Source: Chitinophagales bacterium
GTDB taxonomy: Bacteria; Bacteroidota; Bacteroidia; Chitinophagales; Saprospiraceae
DNA: 64,000 bases
NCBI GenBank assembly: GCA_017303475.1
Contig: JAFLBO010000004.1
Coordinates: forward strand, 62,001 to 126,000
Direction: 5' to 3'
A model generated the notes under the pieces. That model saw only the letters and a list, made by a program, of their open reading frames with translations, was not told the origin of the DNA and did not search any database. Positions 44,209 through 52,599 of the stretch are shown piece after piece; positions within the stretch are counted from its first letter, which is position 1; every line of letters starts with the position of its first letter. Both the position numbers and the translations under genes were made by a program.

Positions 44209-45744
44209 TCAAAACTGAAAATAAATAAAGGTATTTGCCCCGAAACTGCCCAAAAATGCCAGGAGCCAGATCAGGATGGAAAACAGTGCCATACGTATCC
44301 AGGGCTTTTCCACCTGTATCTGGTTCCAGTGAAAACGGATATTGCTTAGTTCCACGGTTAGCAATACTCCTATCAGTCCTACCCCTTTGATGGCCTGAAA
44401 CTTGTTGATCACTGCACCCAGGGAGAATCCTTCGCCGGAGGCTATGCCCTTAAGTACTGCGTTGGCTGTGCCGAAAGCATCCCCTCCTGCCAGCCCTACG
44501 CTTCCGCTTCTAAAATACACCCAGGCCAAGAGGGTCAGCAGGTACACGGTAGCCATTTCTACTCCGCCAGACACCAGGCGGGGCAAGCGTAAAACCGATA
44601 CCAGATGACGCCAGGCAGGCGCAATAATCCGTTGCAACATCAGGTACAGTCCGTGCAGAAAACCCCAGAATACAAATGCCAGATTGGCGCCGTGCCAGAG
44701 TCCGCCGAGCAACATGGTGAGCATGTTGTTGCGGTAAGTCATCCATTTGCCGCCCCGATTGCCGCCAAGTGGAATATACAGGTAATCCCGAAGCCAGGAG
44801 GACAAGGATATGTGCCAGCGCGTCCAGAATTCGCTGAAACTGCGGGAGAAGTAGGGGGTACGGAAGTTTTCAGGGAAATCGTAACCCATCATCCGTGCCA
44901 ACCCGATGGCAATATCAGAGTAACCCGAAAAATCGCAATAAATCTGAAATGAGTAAAAAACCACACCCAGCAGCAGGTGCATGGAGCCAAAGGTTTCCGG
45001 CGCCTGAAAACATTGTTCCACAAATGGCGCCAGCGAATCTGCTATGGCTAATTTTTTGAAAAAACCCCACAACACCCTGCCCATACCGGAATGCCAGCGC
45101 TGCCAGTTGAACCGTTTGTCTTCGTTCATCTGGTGCAAAAAATCTGCCGCGCGCACAATGGGCCCGGCTACCAGCTGCGGAAACAACGCAATAAAGGTGG
45201 CAAATTTCAACAAGGAAGGCTCCCAGGCTATTTCCCGACGGTACACATCGATGGTATACGACATGCTTTGAAATGTATAGAACGAAATGCCTACCGGCAA
45301 AATGATGTTCAGGGTATGCCAGGAGGGCATCATGCCCAGGGCCGTTATCAAAGCGGCCAAACCATCAGAAAAGAAGTTGAAATACTTAAAAAAGCCCAGA
45401 AAACCCAGGTTCATTGCCATACTGAGCAATAATACCGACCTGGATTTGAGCCGACTCCTGGAGGCCCAAAGGGCATTTTGGCCGAACATCTGCAATACAG
45501 GACTCCCGTTTTCCCAGCGCCGACGGGTTTCTTCAGGCGCGTATAAATAGCTGAGCCACAAGCCAAACCACCAATCCATGACGGTGGAAAACAGGATCAG
45601 AGATAAAAATCGCCAGTCCCACCAGCCATAAAAAACATAACTCGCCAGCAGGCACACCCAGGTACGCAGGCGACCTTTCGTCCCGAAATACAAGGGGAAA
45701 AAAAGCAGGATGAAAACCAGAAATGGCAGAGAGGAGAACGACAC
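44209..45744 (-). CDS. MBOAT-family O-acyltransferase (AlgI-like)
   Basis: A 511-residue polytopic membrane protein with a GTG start at 45744. It shows FSGYSDIAIGLARMMGYDFPENFRTPYFS and FWTRWHISLSSWLRDYLYIPLGG, both typical of AlgI/DltB-like MBOAT proteins. The catalytic His lies in LGGLWHGANLAFVFWG. Such proteins move acyl groups across the membrane for acetylation of extracellular polysaccharide. No AlgJ/X-like partner is adjacent. A TfoX-like fragment ends 19 bp upstream on the same strand. Confidence 0.92.
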   Translation of the reverse strand: MSFSSLPFLVFILLFFPLYFGTKGRLRTWVCLLASYVFYGWWDWRFLSLILFSTVMDWWFGLWLSYLYAPEETRRRWENGSPVLQMFGQNALWASRSRLKSRSVLLLSMAMNLGFLGFFKYFNFFSDGLAALITALGMMPSWHTLNIILPVGISFYTFQSMSYTIDVYRREIAWEPSLLKFATFIALFPQLVAGPIVRAADFLHQMNEDKRFNWQRWHSGMGRVLWGFFKKLAIADSLAPFVEQCFQAPETFGSMHLLLGVVFYSFQIYCDFSGYSDIAIGLARMMGYDFPENFRTPYFSRSFSEFWTRWHISLSSWLRDYLYIPLGGNRGGKWMTYRNNMLTMLLGGLWHGANLAFVFWGFLHGLYLMLQRIIAPAWRHLVSVLRLPRLVSGGVEMATVYLLTLLAWVYFRSGSVGLAGGDAFGTANAVLKGIASGEGFSLGAVINKFQAIKGVGLIGVLLTVELSNIRFHWNQIQVEKPWIRMALFSILIWLLAFLGSFGANTFIYFQF

Positions 45745-45763
45745 GGCTTGGGATGTGGGAGGA

Positions 45764-45895
45764 TTACAGACTGCGTACGTATTCCAGGAATTTGCTGTTG
45801 GGCGCTTTCAGGCATTGCGCGCCAAACATTATGCTTTTTACAGCATCAGGAAGCGTATCGGCAATCTGATGGTAGAGAGTTTCTGCTGGAGACAT
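45764..45895 (-). pseudogene. 43-codon fragment resembling the N-terminus of TfoX-like proteins
   Basis: Read from ATG at 45895 the frame gives MSPAETLYHQIADTLPDAV, then KSIMFGAQCLKAPNSK, before ending FLEYVRSL and TAA. The KxxMFGxxCLKxPN pattern matches the start of TfoX/Sxy N-terminal-like proteins of about 110 residues. The usual continuation (a second strand pair after the PN segment) is absent and I do not find it nearby. It is either a decayed gene or a very short paralogue. Confidence 0.45.
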
Positions 45896-45948
45896 CGGTT
45901 GGGTATTTCCTGCAAAAAAACAGAAAAAAATCCGTTCCTCCTAACCCC

Positions 45949-45988
45949 GCCGTCTACCGTAAGCCGTCCACCGTAAGGCGTCCACCGT
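45949..45988. repeat. CGTCCACCGT-type short tandem repeat
   Basis: Degenerate units (CGTCTACCGTAAGC, CGTCCACCGTAAGG, CGTCCACCGTC) run up to the stop codon of the 143-aa gene. The same units occur at 2349-2378 beside the RND stop. Confidence 0.65.
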
Positions 45989-46420
45989 CTAAACCGATTT
46001 AGCCTGATTTTTATCAGCAATAATGTCTTTGAGCTCTTTCAGAAAAGCGTATTGTGCGGGGAGCACGCGCTTAAAGGCCTCTTTCACGGCTACGTAAGTG
46101 CCTTTTTCAAAATCATCAGCCAGGTGCTTGAGGTGCAGTTTGGCTTTTTCTTTGGCAACACGATAATCCTCGTACACTAGTGCGCGCAGGGAAGGAATTT
46201 CGTGCCAGTCAGCCTCAATAGCTATGGCTTTGCGGGTTTCGCCATTGGCGTCGGCCACAGGGTCGAGTTCAATACCATGAGCGGTAAGTCGCTCGGAAGC
46301 TTCAGGATTAGAGAAGGGAGCAGACAGGGAACCTTCTTCGCCCTGATCTACTAAAAAAACTTCCAGGCCACTTTCGCGTACCCGGTAAATGATCACATCT
46401 ACTTGTTCGTTTGATTGCAC
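45989..46420 (-). CDS. Hypothetical protein, 143 aa
   Basis: Not recognised. GTG start at 46420. The first ~25 residues (VDVIIYRVRESGLEVFLVDQG) resemble the opening strand pair of Nudix hydrolases, but no Nudix box (GX5EX7REUXEEXGU) follows, so I do not call it one. The rest is mixed alpha/beta, ending in a helical Lys/Glu-rich segment (KHLADDFEKGTYVAVKEAFKRVLP). No signal peptide. Single gene with a short repeat at its stop. Confidence 0.65.
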   Translation of the reverse strand: MQSNEQVDVIIYRVRESGLEVFLVDQGEEGSLSAPFSNPEASERLTAHGIELDPVADANGETRKAIAIEADWHEIPSLRALVYEDYRVAKEKAKLHLKHLADDFEKGTYVAVKEAFKRVLPAQYAFLKELKDIIADKNQAKSV

Positions 46421-46596
46421 GGCCGTTCTGTTTAACTTCTAGAACAATATCGTTCCACAAAAGTTGCAAATTCCTTTGACAAAGGACGTAAATTTTTTTG
46501 GCTCTTTTTGATTTGCCGGGATGTGGTTTAAAAATATTCAGAGGGATCGCAATCCAATAACGCATGAAATCAAGAAAAACCCGCTAAAAACGCCCT

Positions 46597-46637
46597 GAAA
46601 ATGAAAAGCCGCCAGAACGCTTGCGCGACTGACGGCT
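46597..46637 (-). terminator. Probable terminator downstream of the HAD hydrolase
   Basis: On the minus strand AGCCGTCAG and CTGGCGGCT form a 9-bp stem (one G-U pair), followed by TTTTCATTTT. It lies 86 nt after the HAD stop. The rest of the 46421-46722 gap shows no gene. Confidence 0.5.
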
Positions 46638-46722
46638 AATAAACCCCAAAAAACCAAATGAAAACTGATGCAAAGGCCGGGATTTTTTTTGAAACTGTCA
46701 AGAGTTTTAACAAAAATTTTTC

Positions 46723-47391
46723 TCAAACCGCACCTTTTTTTTTCAACAGGCTGTGGAGAGCCTTCGCATCAGGGATCAAATAGTCCGCTCCTGCGGCCTG
46801 GAGTTTATCGCCGTGTCCATCGTGTATATGTGTAGCCGCCAGGAATCCAACTACTTGAATGCCAGCGCCTTTTGCAGCCATTACGCCTGTTACACTGTCT
46901 TCCACCACCAGCGTTTCGGAGGGTTTCAAACACAGGGTTTCCAGGGCATACAGGTACACATCCGGTGAGGGCTTTGGACTGCCCACCTGCTCCGCAGAAA
47001 AGATGTGTCCGTCTACCGCACTGCGCAACCGAACCCTTCTCAGGCAGGTATCAACATGCCGTACGCTTCCGTTAGACACCATGCTCTTGGGCACTTTCAA
47101 ACTGCGGAAAAGGCTGGTCATGCCCGGAATCGCCCGAAGTGAACGGTGAAATTCCTGGTTGTGTTCCTCATGTACCACATGAATCAGGTCGTCAGGCGCA
47201 TTAAATCCTTCTTCCTCGCGTAGGGCAATCAGGATGTCGCGGGTGCGCAATCCCGGGAAACGCATATTATATTCCGGTTCGGAAATGTGAAACCCGTGGC
47301 GCTTCAGATGCCGCAGCATGATCCGGGAAGCAATAATCTCGGAATCAACGATAGTGCCGTCGTTGTCGAAAAGAATGTGTTTGAGGGACAT
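46723..47391 (-). CDS. HAD-superfamily hydrolase (beta-phosphoglucomutase/phosphatase-like)
   Basis: 222 residues, the normal size for subfamily IA. Motif I is FDNDGTIVDSE (nucleophile Asp near residue 9 and the acid two residues later). Motif II Ser/Thr is in SMVSNGS, the motif III Lys in GSPKPSPDVYL, and the motif IV acids in LVVEDSVTGVMAA. The helical cap spans about 18-85. Middle Asn in DND is seen in some members. It is a cytoplasmic phosphatase or phosphomutase of unknown substrate. It lies 115 bp downstream of the small membrane-protein gene, which has its own terminator, so the two are probably transcribed separately. Confidence 0.9.
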   Translation of the reverse strand: MSLKHILFDNDGTIVDSEIIASRIMLRHLKRHGFHISEPEYNMRFPGLRTRDILIALREEEGFNAPDDLIHVVHEEHNQEFHRSLRAIPGMTSLFRSLKVPKSMVSNGSVRHVDTCLRRVRLRSAVDGHIFSAEQVGSPKPSPDVYLYALETLCLKPSETLVVEDSVTGVMAAKGAGIQVVGFLAATHIHDGHGDKLQAAGADYLIPDAKALHSLLKKKGAV

Positions 47392-47439
47392 TTTTAGCTA
47401 ACGGCTGGTTTAGCTGCCGTAGTTTATGAGGGGTAGGCA

Positions 47440-47480
47440 AAAACAAAAAACCGCAACAGAGCCGGGCGTCTCTTGCGGTT
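47440..47480 (-). terminator. Intrinsic terminator of the 42-aa membrane-protein gene
   Basis: On the minus strand AACCGCAA...TTGCGGTT (8 bp, GC-rich 16-nt loop) is followed by TTTTTTGTTTT. It lies 27 nt after the small ORF's stop codon. Confidence 0.7.
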
Positions 47481-47506
47481 CTATGAAAGTAATAGCTTGT
47501 GGCGTA

Positions 47507-47635
47507 TTAACGACCGAAGTCCAATACGGAGCTGCGGTTATAGAGCATGAGAATCACTGAAATGAGGAAAAACAAGCCCATAAGGATGTAGAGAATGCAG
47601 TATCCCTTGCCACGCGAGTTTTTAATTTCGTCCAT
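47507..47635 (-). CDS. 42-aa single-helix membrane protein
   Basis: A short but well-framed gene: ATG at 47635, TAA at 47509-47507. The first 11 residues are polar and basic (MDEIKNSRGKG). Residues ~12-32 form one hydrophobic helix (YCILYILMGLFFLISVILML), and the tail is YNRSSVLDFGR. A TACTTTTG -7 box lies 37 nt upstream and a strong terminator begins 27 nt downstream, so it looks like a complete one-gene transcription unit. I do not recognise the family. Positive-inside reasoning puts the N-terminus in the cytoplasm. Confidence 0.65.
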   Translation of the reverse strand: MDEIKNSRGKGYCILYILMGLFFLISVILMLYNRSSVLDFGR

Positions 47636-47672
47636 ATTGTCCTGCAAATTTAGGTGGTGCTGAATTGTGGGG

Positions 47673-47680
47673 CAAAAGTA
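47673..47680 (-). promoter_or_regulatory. -7 box TACTTTTG of the 42-aa gene
   Basis: Exact TAnnTTTG on the minus strand. A -33 TTG at ideal spacing is not evident. Confidence 0.45.
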
Positions 47681-47889
47681 GAAAAGCCCTGTTCAGATTC
47701 AGCCTGCAAGGCATTTTTTTTCACCATTTCAGAAAGGTTTTAAAGAAGCAATGTCCTCAAAACGCCATTTTTTGATAAAAAACACATTTTTTTTCAACTC
47801 TAATCGCTTGATTTCCAAAAAGTTTAGAAATTTGTCTGAACGAACTCTTTCAATTTTCATCCATTTTCTCCTTCAGGAGTGTTCCCGCC

Positions 47890-48759
47890 ATGGAATCCGT
47901 TGCTAATGATCCACTCTTTTTCTGGCTGCTGTTTGGCGTTGTCGCCATGGCAGGGGTGGTCTTTGGCTGGTCGCTCCGCGGCGGCACTTACGAGAAAGAT
48001 GTACGCGCTGCCCTGGGCCGTATGGAACAGGAAAAAAACACCCTTGCGCGACTCTACACGCATGTAAAGCACCAGCACGACCTCCGGGAGGCCGATTTCC
48101 GCCGGGCTTCGCTGGAAGTGGAAAAATTGCGCGCTATGGTGCAAATGCTGGAAGAAGAACGCGCTACCCTGCTCCCGGATGCGCCGCTCAACGCCGCCCG
48201 TATTGCCAGCGCAGAATCTGCCGCAGCACAATATGCCCAGAAAGTAACTGCACTCGAAGTACTCACCAACAGTCTGCGCAACCAAAATGCGGCGCTGTCG
48301 GCTCAACTGGCCGCTGTGCAAAAAGAAATGGGCGATTGGGATGTACTCTACCAGGGTTTCAAACAAACGCAGGAGCGCCTGGCTGAATATGAACTTCGAT
48401 CCCGCCAGCTTGAACAGGAACGGGATGTATTGCAGACACAGCTGGCCCAGGCCCGCATCGAAATGGAACAACTCCAACTCGAACTTCAACAACGCTCCGA
48501 CGCACAAAACCCAAAGGCCAGAAACTCCCGCAAAGGCGGCCTGGCCGCTCCTCAGGCCGACGACCTCAATAACATTGTAGGCATCAGTCCATACCTGGCG
48601 CAATTAACTAGTATGGGCATCACCACATTCGCCCAAATTGGCCGTTGGGACGATGATGCCGTTATCGCCGTTGCCAAAACCCTCGATATCAGCCCCGGTA
48701 AAATCTACCGCGACGACTGGGTAGGGCAAGCTCAAAGATTGTCAGGGGAGAGGAGGTGA
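47890..48759 (+). CDS. Membrane-anchored coiled-coil protein with C-terminal helix-hairpin-helix
   Basis: 289 residues. One membrane helix (~9-28, FFWLLFGVVAMAGVVFGW) is followed by long coiled coils (~40-205, LEVEKLRAMVQMLEEE; LRSRQLEQERDVLQTQL). A basic linker leads to a ~70-residue helix-hairpin-helix domain with DDLNNIVGISPYLAQL, MGITTFAQIGRW and GKIYRDDWVGQA. The canonical GIGP is GISP here. This architecture is common in Bacteroidota and Proteobacteria, but its function is unclear; nucleic-acid or protein binding close to the membrane is an inference. A GGTCATTT array begins right after the stop. Confidence 0.8.
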   Translation: MESVANDPLFFWLLFGVVAMAGVVFGWSLRGGTYEKDVRAALGRMEQEKNTLARLYTHVKHQHDLREADFRRASLEVEKLRAMVQMLEEERATLLPDAPLNAARIASAESAAAQYAQKVTALEVLTNSLRNQNAALSAQLAAVQKEMGDWDVLYQGFKQTQERLAEYELRSRQLEQERDVLQTQLAQARIEMEQLQLELQQRSDAQNPKARNSRKGGLAAPQADDLNNIVGISPYLAQLTSMGITTFAQIGRWDDDAVIAVAKTLDISPGKIYRDDWVGQAQRLSGERR

Positions 48760-48762
48760 TTT

Positions 48763-48845
48763 TTAGGGGTCATTTAGGGGCTATTTCAGTCATTTAGGGG
48801 TCATTTGTGGTCATTTCAGGTCATTTAGGGGTCATTTAGGTCATT
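48763..48845 (+). repeat. GGTCATTT array after the coiled-coil gene
   Basis: Units of GGTCATTT(A)GG with some degenerate members (GGCTATTT, AGTCATTT), starting ~4-10 nt after the stop codon. Confidence 0.85.
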
Positions 48846-48963
48846 GGGTGGTCAAACTCAGTGTGGGTTGTCATCTTGAGCGTAGCGAAAGATCTGGCCT
48901 TCAAATCTGTGTAAAATCTGTGCAAAAAATCTGTGTAAAATCTGTGCGAAACCACTCGCGTGT

Positions 48964-49364
48964 TGGGTTTCCCGCAGATTTTCACAGATTCACCCGCAGA
49001 TTTTCGCAGAAAGCGTGCGGTTTGATGGCTCACGGTGATTCTGGCTCCAAAAACCTCCAAACGAGTGTTGTTATCCAGAGGATCTATACCGCAACAACAC
49101 GGCATGTCATTAAAGATCTGGCCAAACAACGATATAATGCCCTGCCGAACGGCTCTGCGAAAATCTGCGGGATAATTTGCGTAGATCTGCGGGAAATCTC
49201 GCGCTGGGTTTCCCGCAGATTTTCACAGATTTCACCCGCAGATTTTCGCAGAAAGCGTTCGGTTTGATGGCTCACGGTGATTCTGGCTCCAAAAACTTTC
49301 AAACGAGTGTTGTTATCCAGAGGATCTATACCGCAATAACACGGAGTGTCATTAAACATCTGGC
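48964..49364 (+). repeat. Two ~160-bp direct repeats with internal hairpin modules
   Basis: 48964-49123 and 49205-49364 are near-identical direct repeats: CGCAGATTTTCACAGAT, GGTTTGATGGCTCACGGTGA, ATCCAGAGGATCTATACCGC and GTCATTAAA...TCTGGCC modules. Differences are few and scattered. Between them is an inverted piece of the first module (near 49160). Parts recur at 32985-33240. Short open frames across this region follow the repeats and are not genes. Confidence 0.85.
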
Positions 49365-49418
49365 CTTCAAATCTGTGCGAAACCCACCTGGAAGTCAGCC
49401 AACCCACGCCAAGCTTAC

Positions 49419-49458
49419 CAAATGACCCCAAATGACCATAAATGACCATAAATGACCC
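49419..49458 (-). repeat. AAATGACC array abutting the FemAB-like gene stop
   Basis: Four to five units ending exactly at the stop codon of the minus-strand gene, inverted relative to the 48763-48845 array. Confidence 0.85.
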
Positions 49459-50415
49459 CTAAATGCCCCCCAACGCCCTCAACCCCTTCACCACCCTCCA
49501 AATTCCTTTTTCCTTCCCAATCCTGAAATAAGGTTTTTGCTTCGCGCCAAAGTCCCGGCGACCCTGTTCCACGCCACGTATCATACTACCTTCAAAATCG
49601 AAGAGTGGCAGATTCAATACCGTTTTGGCATACACAATGGCCTGCCATTTCAGCAACACGCCCGAGCCTGATTGCCGCAACGCAGGATCGTCGCCGCTCA
49701 TCAGGTAATAAGCCGTTTGCCGGTCCCAAACCAGCATGGCTGCCGAATGCACCGCATCCTGCTGATCAATAGCAAAAAATAACTGCACACTTTGATGTGC
49801 CTGCAAAGCCAGGTAAAGTTTTTCCAGAAATGCATACGATACGGGCGGATTTAATCCCTGCCTGCTGAAACTCAACCCAACCAGGCGGTGCAATTCCCTC
49901 AGTGGCAAATTGTGCCGAACCTGAAGGGCCTGGCCGGCGCTCCGTATTTTCTGCCGGTAATTTTTATGCACCTGCTGCAGTAACTCCGCCTCGGAAGGCT
50001 CCAGCGAGAGCACATAAGAGTACATGGTGGTTTGCCGGAAACCATGCCAGTAAAACGGCAGCCAATTCTGCACCCCGAAATGGAAATTTTGTTCAAAAGC
50101 CATCAGACCGGCCGGTAATGCTTCAATGAGGGCTTCATACAGCCGCATTTCTTGGTCGGTATCCCGGAATTCCGGCGCCAGAAAAGGGCCCATTTGCTTG
50201 CAAAACGGCGGCATGCTCACGTATTTCCAACCCCATTTTTGCTTCAAAAAATAAGGCAAGGCGGCCACTGTGGTACCGTTTTTCTCCACCAAAGCGGCAT
50301 CCCAGGTCCCGCCCTCGCATACCGCATCCAGGTACCACGGCTGCAAAAACAGCGGCAGATCGGGCATTTGAGCGGCAAATTGCCGGTAGCGTTCCTGTTG
50401 GTTTGGCTTCATCAT
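49459..50415 (-). CDS. GNAT/FemAB-like acyltransferase (Acetyltransf_6 type)
   Basis: About 318 residues from the ATG at 50415 (an ATG also at 50412); upstream codons belong to the overlapping frame. The two-lobe pattern is visible: LFLQPWYLDAVCEGGTWDAALVEKNG at the start, a basic helix KNYRQKIRSAGQALQVRHN in the middle, then ydrQTAYYLMSGDDPALRQSGSGVLLKWQAIVYA, the acyl-CoA or aminoacyl-tRNA-binding-like second lobe. The substrate is unknown; members modify sugars or peptidoglycan precursors. The start overlaps the methyltransferase stop (ATGATGA), so the genes are coupled. Confidence 0.8.
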   Translation of the reverse strand: MMKPNQQERYRQFAAQMPDLPLFLQPWYLDAVCEGGTWDAALVEKNGTTVAALPYFLKQKWGWKYVSMPPFCKQMGPFLAPEFRDTDQEMRLYEALIEALPAGLMAFEQNFHFGVQNWLPFYWHGFRQTTMYSYVLSLEPSEAELLQQVHKNYRQKIRSAGQALQVRHNLPLRELHRLVGLSFSRQGLNPPVSYAFLEKLYLALQAHQSVQLFFAIDQQDAVHSAAMLVWDRQTAYYLMSGDDPALRQSGSGVLLKWQAIVYAKTVLNLPLFDFEGSMIRGVEQGRRDFGAKQKPYFRIGKEKGIWRVVKGLRALGGI

Positions 50416-51080
50416 ACTGTCCGGCGAAGTGCTACGAGGTAGAAACGTTCGCCCCATTTTTGTTTTTCCTGAACGATTTCCCAGCCCAATCTGTTGGCTG
50501 TAGCCAGCGCCTGTATCTCAACCAACCTGCAATCCTCCGAAAAAATCATCCAGACCCTGGATTCGACATGAAGGTAATTGGGTAAAGAGCGGAATAAACG
50601 CCTGAAATAGCTCAGGTTTTCTCCGGCAAAGAAAGCATGTTCAGGCAAGTTTGCCGGATTTTTAGGGTAAAAGGGGGGATTGATCAACACACGGTCAAAA
50701 ACTTCGGGCGACACCTGTTCCAGCAAGTCGCTGCACAGGCAACGCAGGTGCAGGCCGTTTCGGGCGGCGTTTGCCAGGGTTGTTTCCAGCGCCAGTGGGT
50801 GAATGTCGACGGCCGTTACCAGAGCCTTTTGCGCAGCGGCTTGCAGGGCTAAAACACCTGAACCTGTGCCCAAATCCAGAATTTTTAGGCCATTCAGGTC
50901 CTGTTTTTGCAAAAAATCCAGCATAATAGGACTGCTGAAATACACTCCGGGATGGAACACTCCCACCGGTACGCGCAGGCGTAATGCGCCAAAACGGAAC
51001 GGGCGCTCCCGCCGAACATACCACAGCGCCCAGCGCCGGTACAGGGGCAGCCAACTGATGCGGAGTAATTGCCTGAGCAT
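50412..51080 (-). CDS. SAM-dependent methyltransferase (PrmC/RsmC-like)
   Basis: About 222 residues from the ATG at 51080; the frame has a TTG at 51098. The SAM-binding motif I is ILDLGTGSGVLALQAA, the acidic motif II is TAVDIHPLALE, and the catalytic motif is INPPFYP, as in enzymes that methylate N atoms of Gln, Asn, Ade or Gua. The N-terminal basic segment RRERPFRFGALRLRV precedes a YFSSPIMLDFL lead-in. The actual target is not determined. It lies between the barrel protein gene (18-nt gap) and the FemAB-like gene (overlap). Confidence 0.85.
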   Translation of the reverse strand: MLRQLLRISWLPLYRRWALWYVRRERPFRFGALRLRVPVGVFHPGVYFSSPIMLDFLQKQDLNGLKILDLGTGSGVLALQAAAQKALVTAVDIHPLALETTLANAARNGLHLRCLCSDLLEQVSPEVFDRVLINPPFYPKNPANLPEHAFFAGENLSYFRRLFRSLPNYLHVESRVWMIFSEDCRLVEIQALATANRLGWEIVQEKQKWGERFYLVALRRTV

Positions 51081-51098
51081 AAGATTGGGTGTAAACAA

Positions 51099-52556
51099 TC
51101 AGATTCCCGTATTGATGCGCACATAAAAACCGCCTTCCCCAAGATCGTTCCAGGTCCACTCGCAGCGGATGGATTTATCGTAGTACAACACCAGATCCAA
51201 TCCGGGTCCGTAGCCGTACAGCAAACGGTTGCTCAAAGGGTTGTTAGCGGCATAATGAGGGTCGTTGGCCCAGCCTATGTCGTTGTTCAGGGCCAGGTAC
51301 AGTCGAAGAGGCAATTTCCGGTAAGCTTTTACCGGCATGGCCCGGCCGAGGTTGAATTTGCCATCAAACACCAAAAAGTGCCAGGAACTGCGGAATAAGG
51401 CAAAATCCAGTCCGTCAACTACGTAATAATCATAACCGCGCACCAGGTTGCTGCCATAGCCCAGGGCTTGATTGTTGCTTTGGGGCGGTTTTTTTCTGGG
51501 TAAACTGGTGCGCACTTTGCCCACCAATTCCAGACTAACCCGTTTGTTCAGGGAAAAATACTGGTCCCATTCGGCGAAAGCCCGGAAAATCTGCAGGTCG
51601 TCTGAAGGCAGCAGTCCGTTTTTGCGCAGCTCTACAATAGCCCGCCAGCCTTTCAGCGGGTACGGCCTGAAATCCCGATAATCGTACGTAAGGGAATATA
51701 CCGCACTGAAATGCTGTTGCCTGTTGCTTCCGTTGAGGAAAAAATCCGGATTCAGCTGTTTGGCTATGGAATCTGATACCCAGTTGTTGCGGTATTCCAG
51801 GGTGAACGTCTGACTTTTAAACAGTTTGGGGCGGGAAATCAGGGTTATGCTGGCAAAAATTTGTTTGATCTGCCACTCCTCGCGCACGCGCAGGAAATCC
51901 AGTTTGTTGCGACTCGTTTTGTAGGCCAGTTCGTGGGCCCGGCTGTAGGCCAGGGCTGATTCCAGTCCCAGGGTACGTTTGCGGTTGAGGCCCTGACTTC
52001 TGTAGGCCAGTTCGTAGCTGTTGGTAAACCCAAACTGGGTTTTAGCTTTCAGTACATCAGCCCGCCCGGTGAGGTTGAGCTGACTCCAGTCGAGGCCATA
52101 ATTGATGCGTTTAAGGGATCGGTCAAATTCATTCCACCAGACGTTGAAATTCCGGTCGGAAAGCGCCAAGATGGGCACGGGATATACAAACCAGGCCTCT
52201 GTGACCTTTACTTTCAGCACTACTTTGCCTGGTCCCGACCATTCCTGCACACTGATCAGGGCTTCAGTAAAAATACCCAGATTGAGCAGCAGCAGTCGGT
52301 TGCGTTCCAGCACCTCAGTGAGGCTTGGCGCTGGAATGGAGTCGCCCACCCTGATTTTTAATTCCCGAAGAATGGTGGAGGCTTTGGTTTTGCGGGTTCC
52401 TTCCAGGTTTATTTTATCTACCAGTACCCAGTCGGTGCTGGTGCTGTCCTGAGCGCTCAGGCACGCAGGCGTGAGGCAGCAGCACAGCCAAACTAATCCG
52501 GCTCGGAAGAAAAGAGGGGCATAAAAGGATTTAAAAGGGATTCGGAATTCTGGCAT
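51099..52556 (-). CDS. Outer-membrane POTRA/beta-barrel protein (Omp85-like)
   Basis: 485 residues. A signal peptide (LVWLCCCLTPACLSAQ) is followed by one POTRA-like domain (~43-115: INLEGTRKTKASTILRELKIRVGD... LNLGIFTEALISV). The remaining ~350 residues alternate short strands and turns and finish with GYGPGLDLVLYYDKSIRCEWTWNDLGEGGFYVRINTG, a barrel C-terminus as in surface-antigen/BamA-type proteins. One POTRA rather than five suggests a small specialised Omp85 member. It may insert or export a specific envelope component. First gene of a likely operon with the methyltransferase and FemAB-like genes. Confidence 0.83.
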   Translation of the reverse strand: MPEFRIPFKSFYAPLFFRAGLVWLCCCLTPACLSAQDSTSTDWVLVDKINLEGTRKTKASTILRELKIRVGDSIPAPSLTEVLERNRLLLLNLGIFTEALISVQEWSGPGKVVLKVKVTEAWFVYPVPILALSDRNFNVWWNEFDRSLKRINYGLDWSQLNLTGRADVLKAKTQFGFTNSYELAYRSQGLNRKRTLGLESALAYSRAHELAYKTSRNKLDFLRVREEWQIKQIFASITLISRPKLFKSQTFTLEYRNNWVSDSIAKQLNPDFFLNGSNRQQHFSAVYSLTYDYRDFRPYPLKGWRAIVELRKNGLLPSDDLQIFRAFAEWDQYFSLNKRVSLELVGKVRTSLPRKKPPQSNNQALGYGSNLVRGYDYYVVDGLDFALFRSSWHFLVFDGKFNLGRAMPVKAYRKLPLRLYLALNNDIGWANDPHYAANNPLSNRLLYGYGPGLDLVLYYDKSIRCEWTWNDLGEGGFYVRINTGI

Positions 52557-52599
52557 CGGATTAAAAGGTTGATTTGGGACACCGGGGCATTTGTGCCCC

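Noticed and set aside
45989..46420. Nudix hydrolase
   Set aside because: Only the first strand pair is similar; the Nudix box is absent.
48848..49449. Short overlapping frames in the 48.8-49.4 kb gap
   Set aside because: They translate the direct repeats on either strand and carry no recognisable protein pattern.
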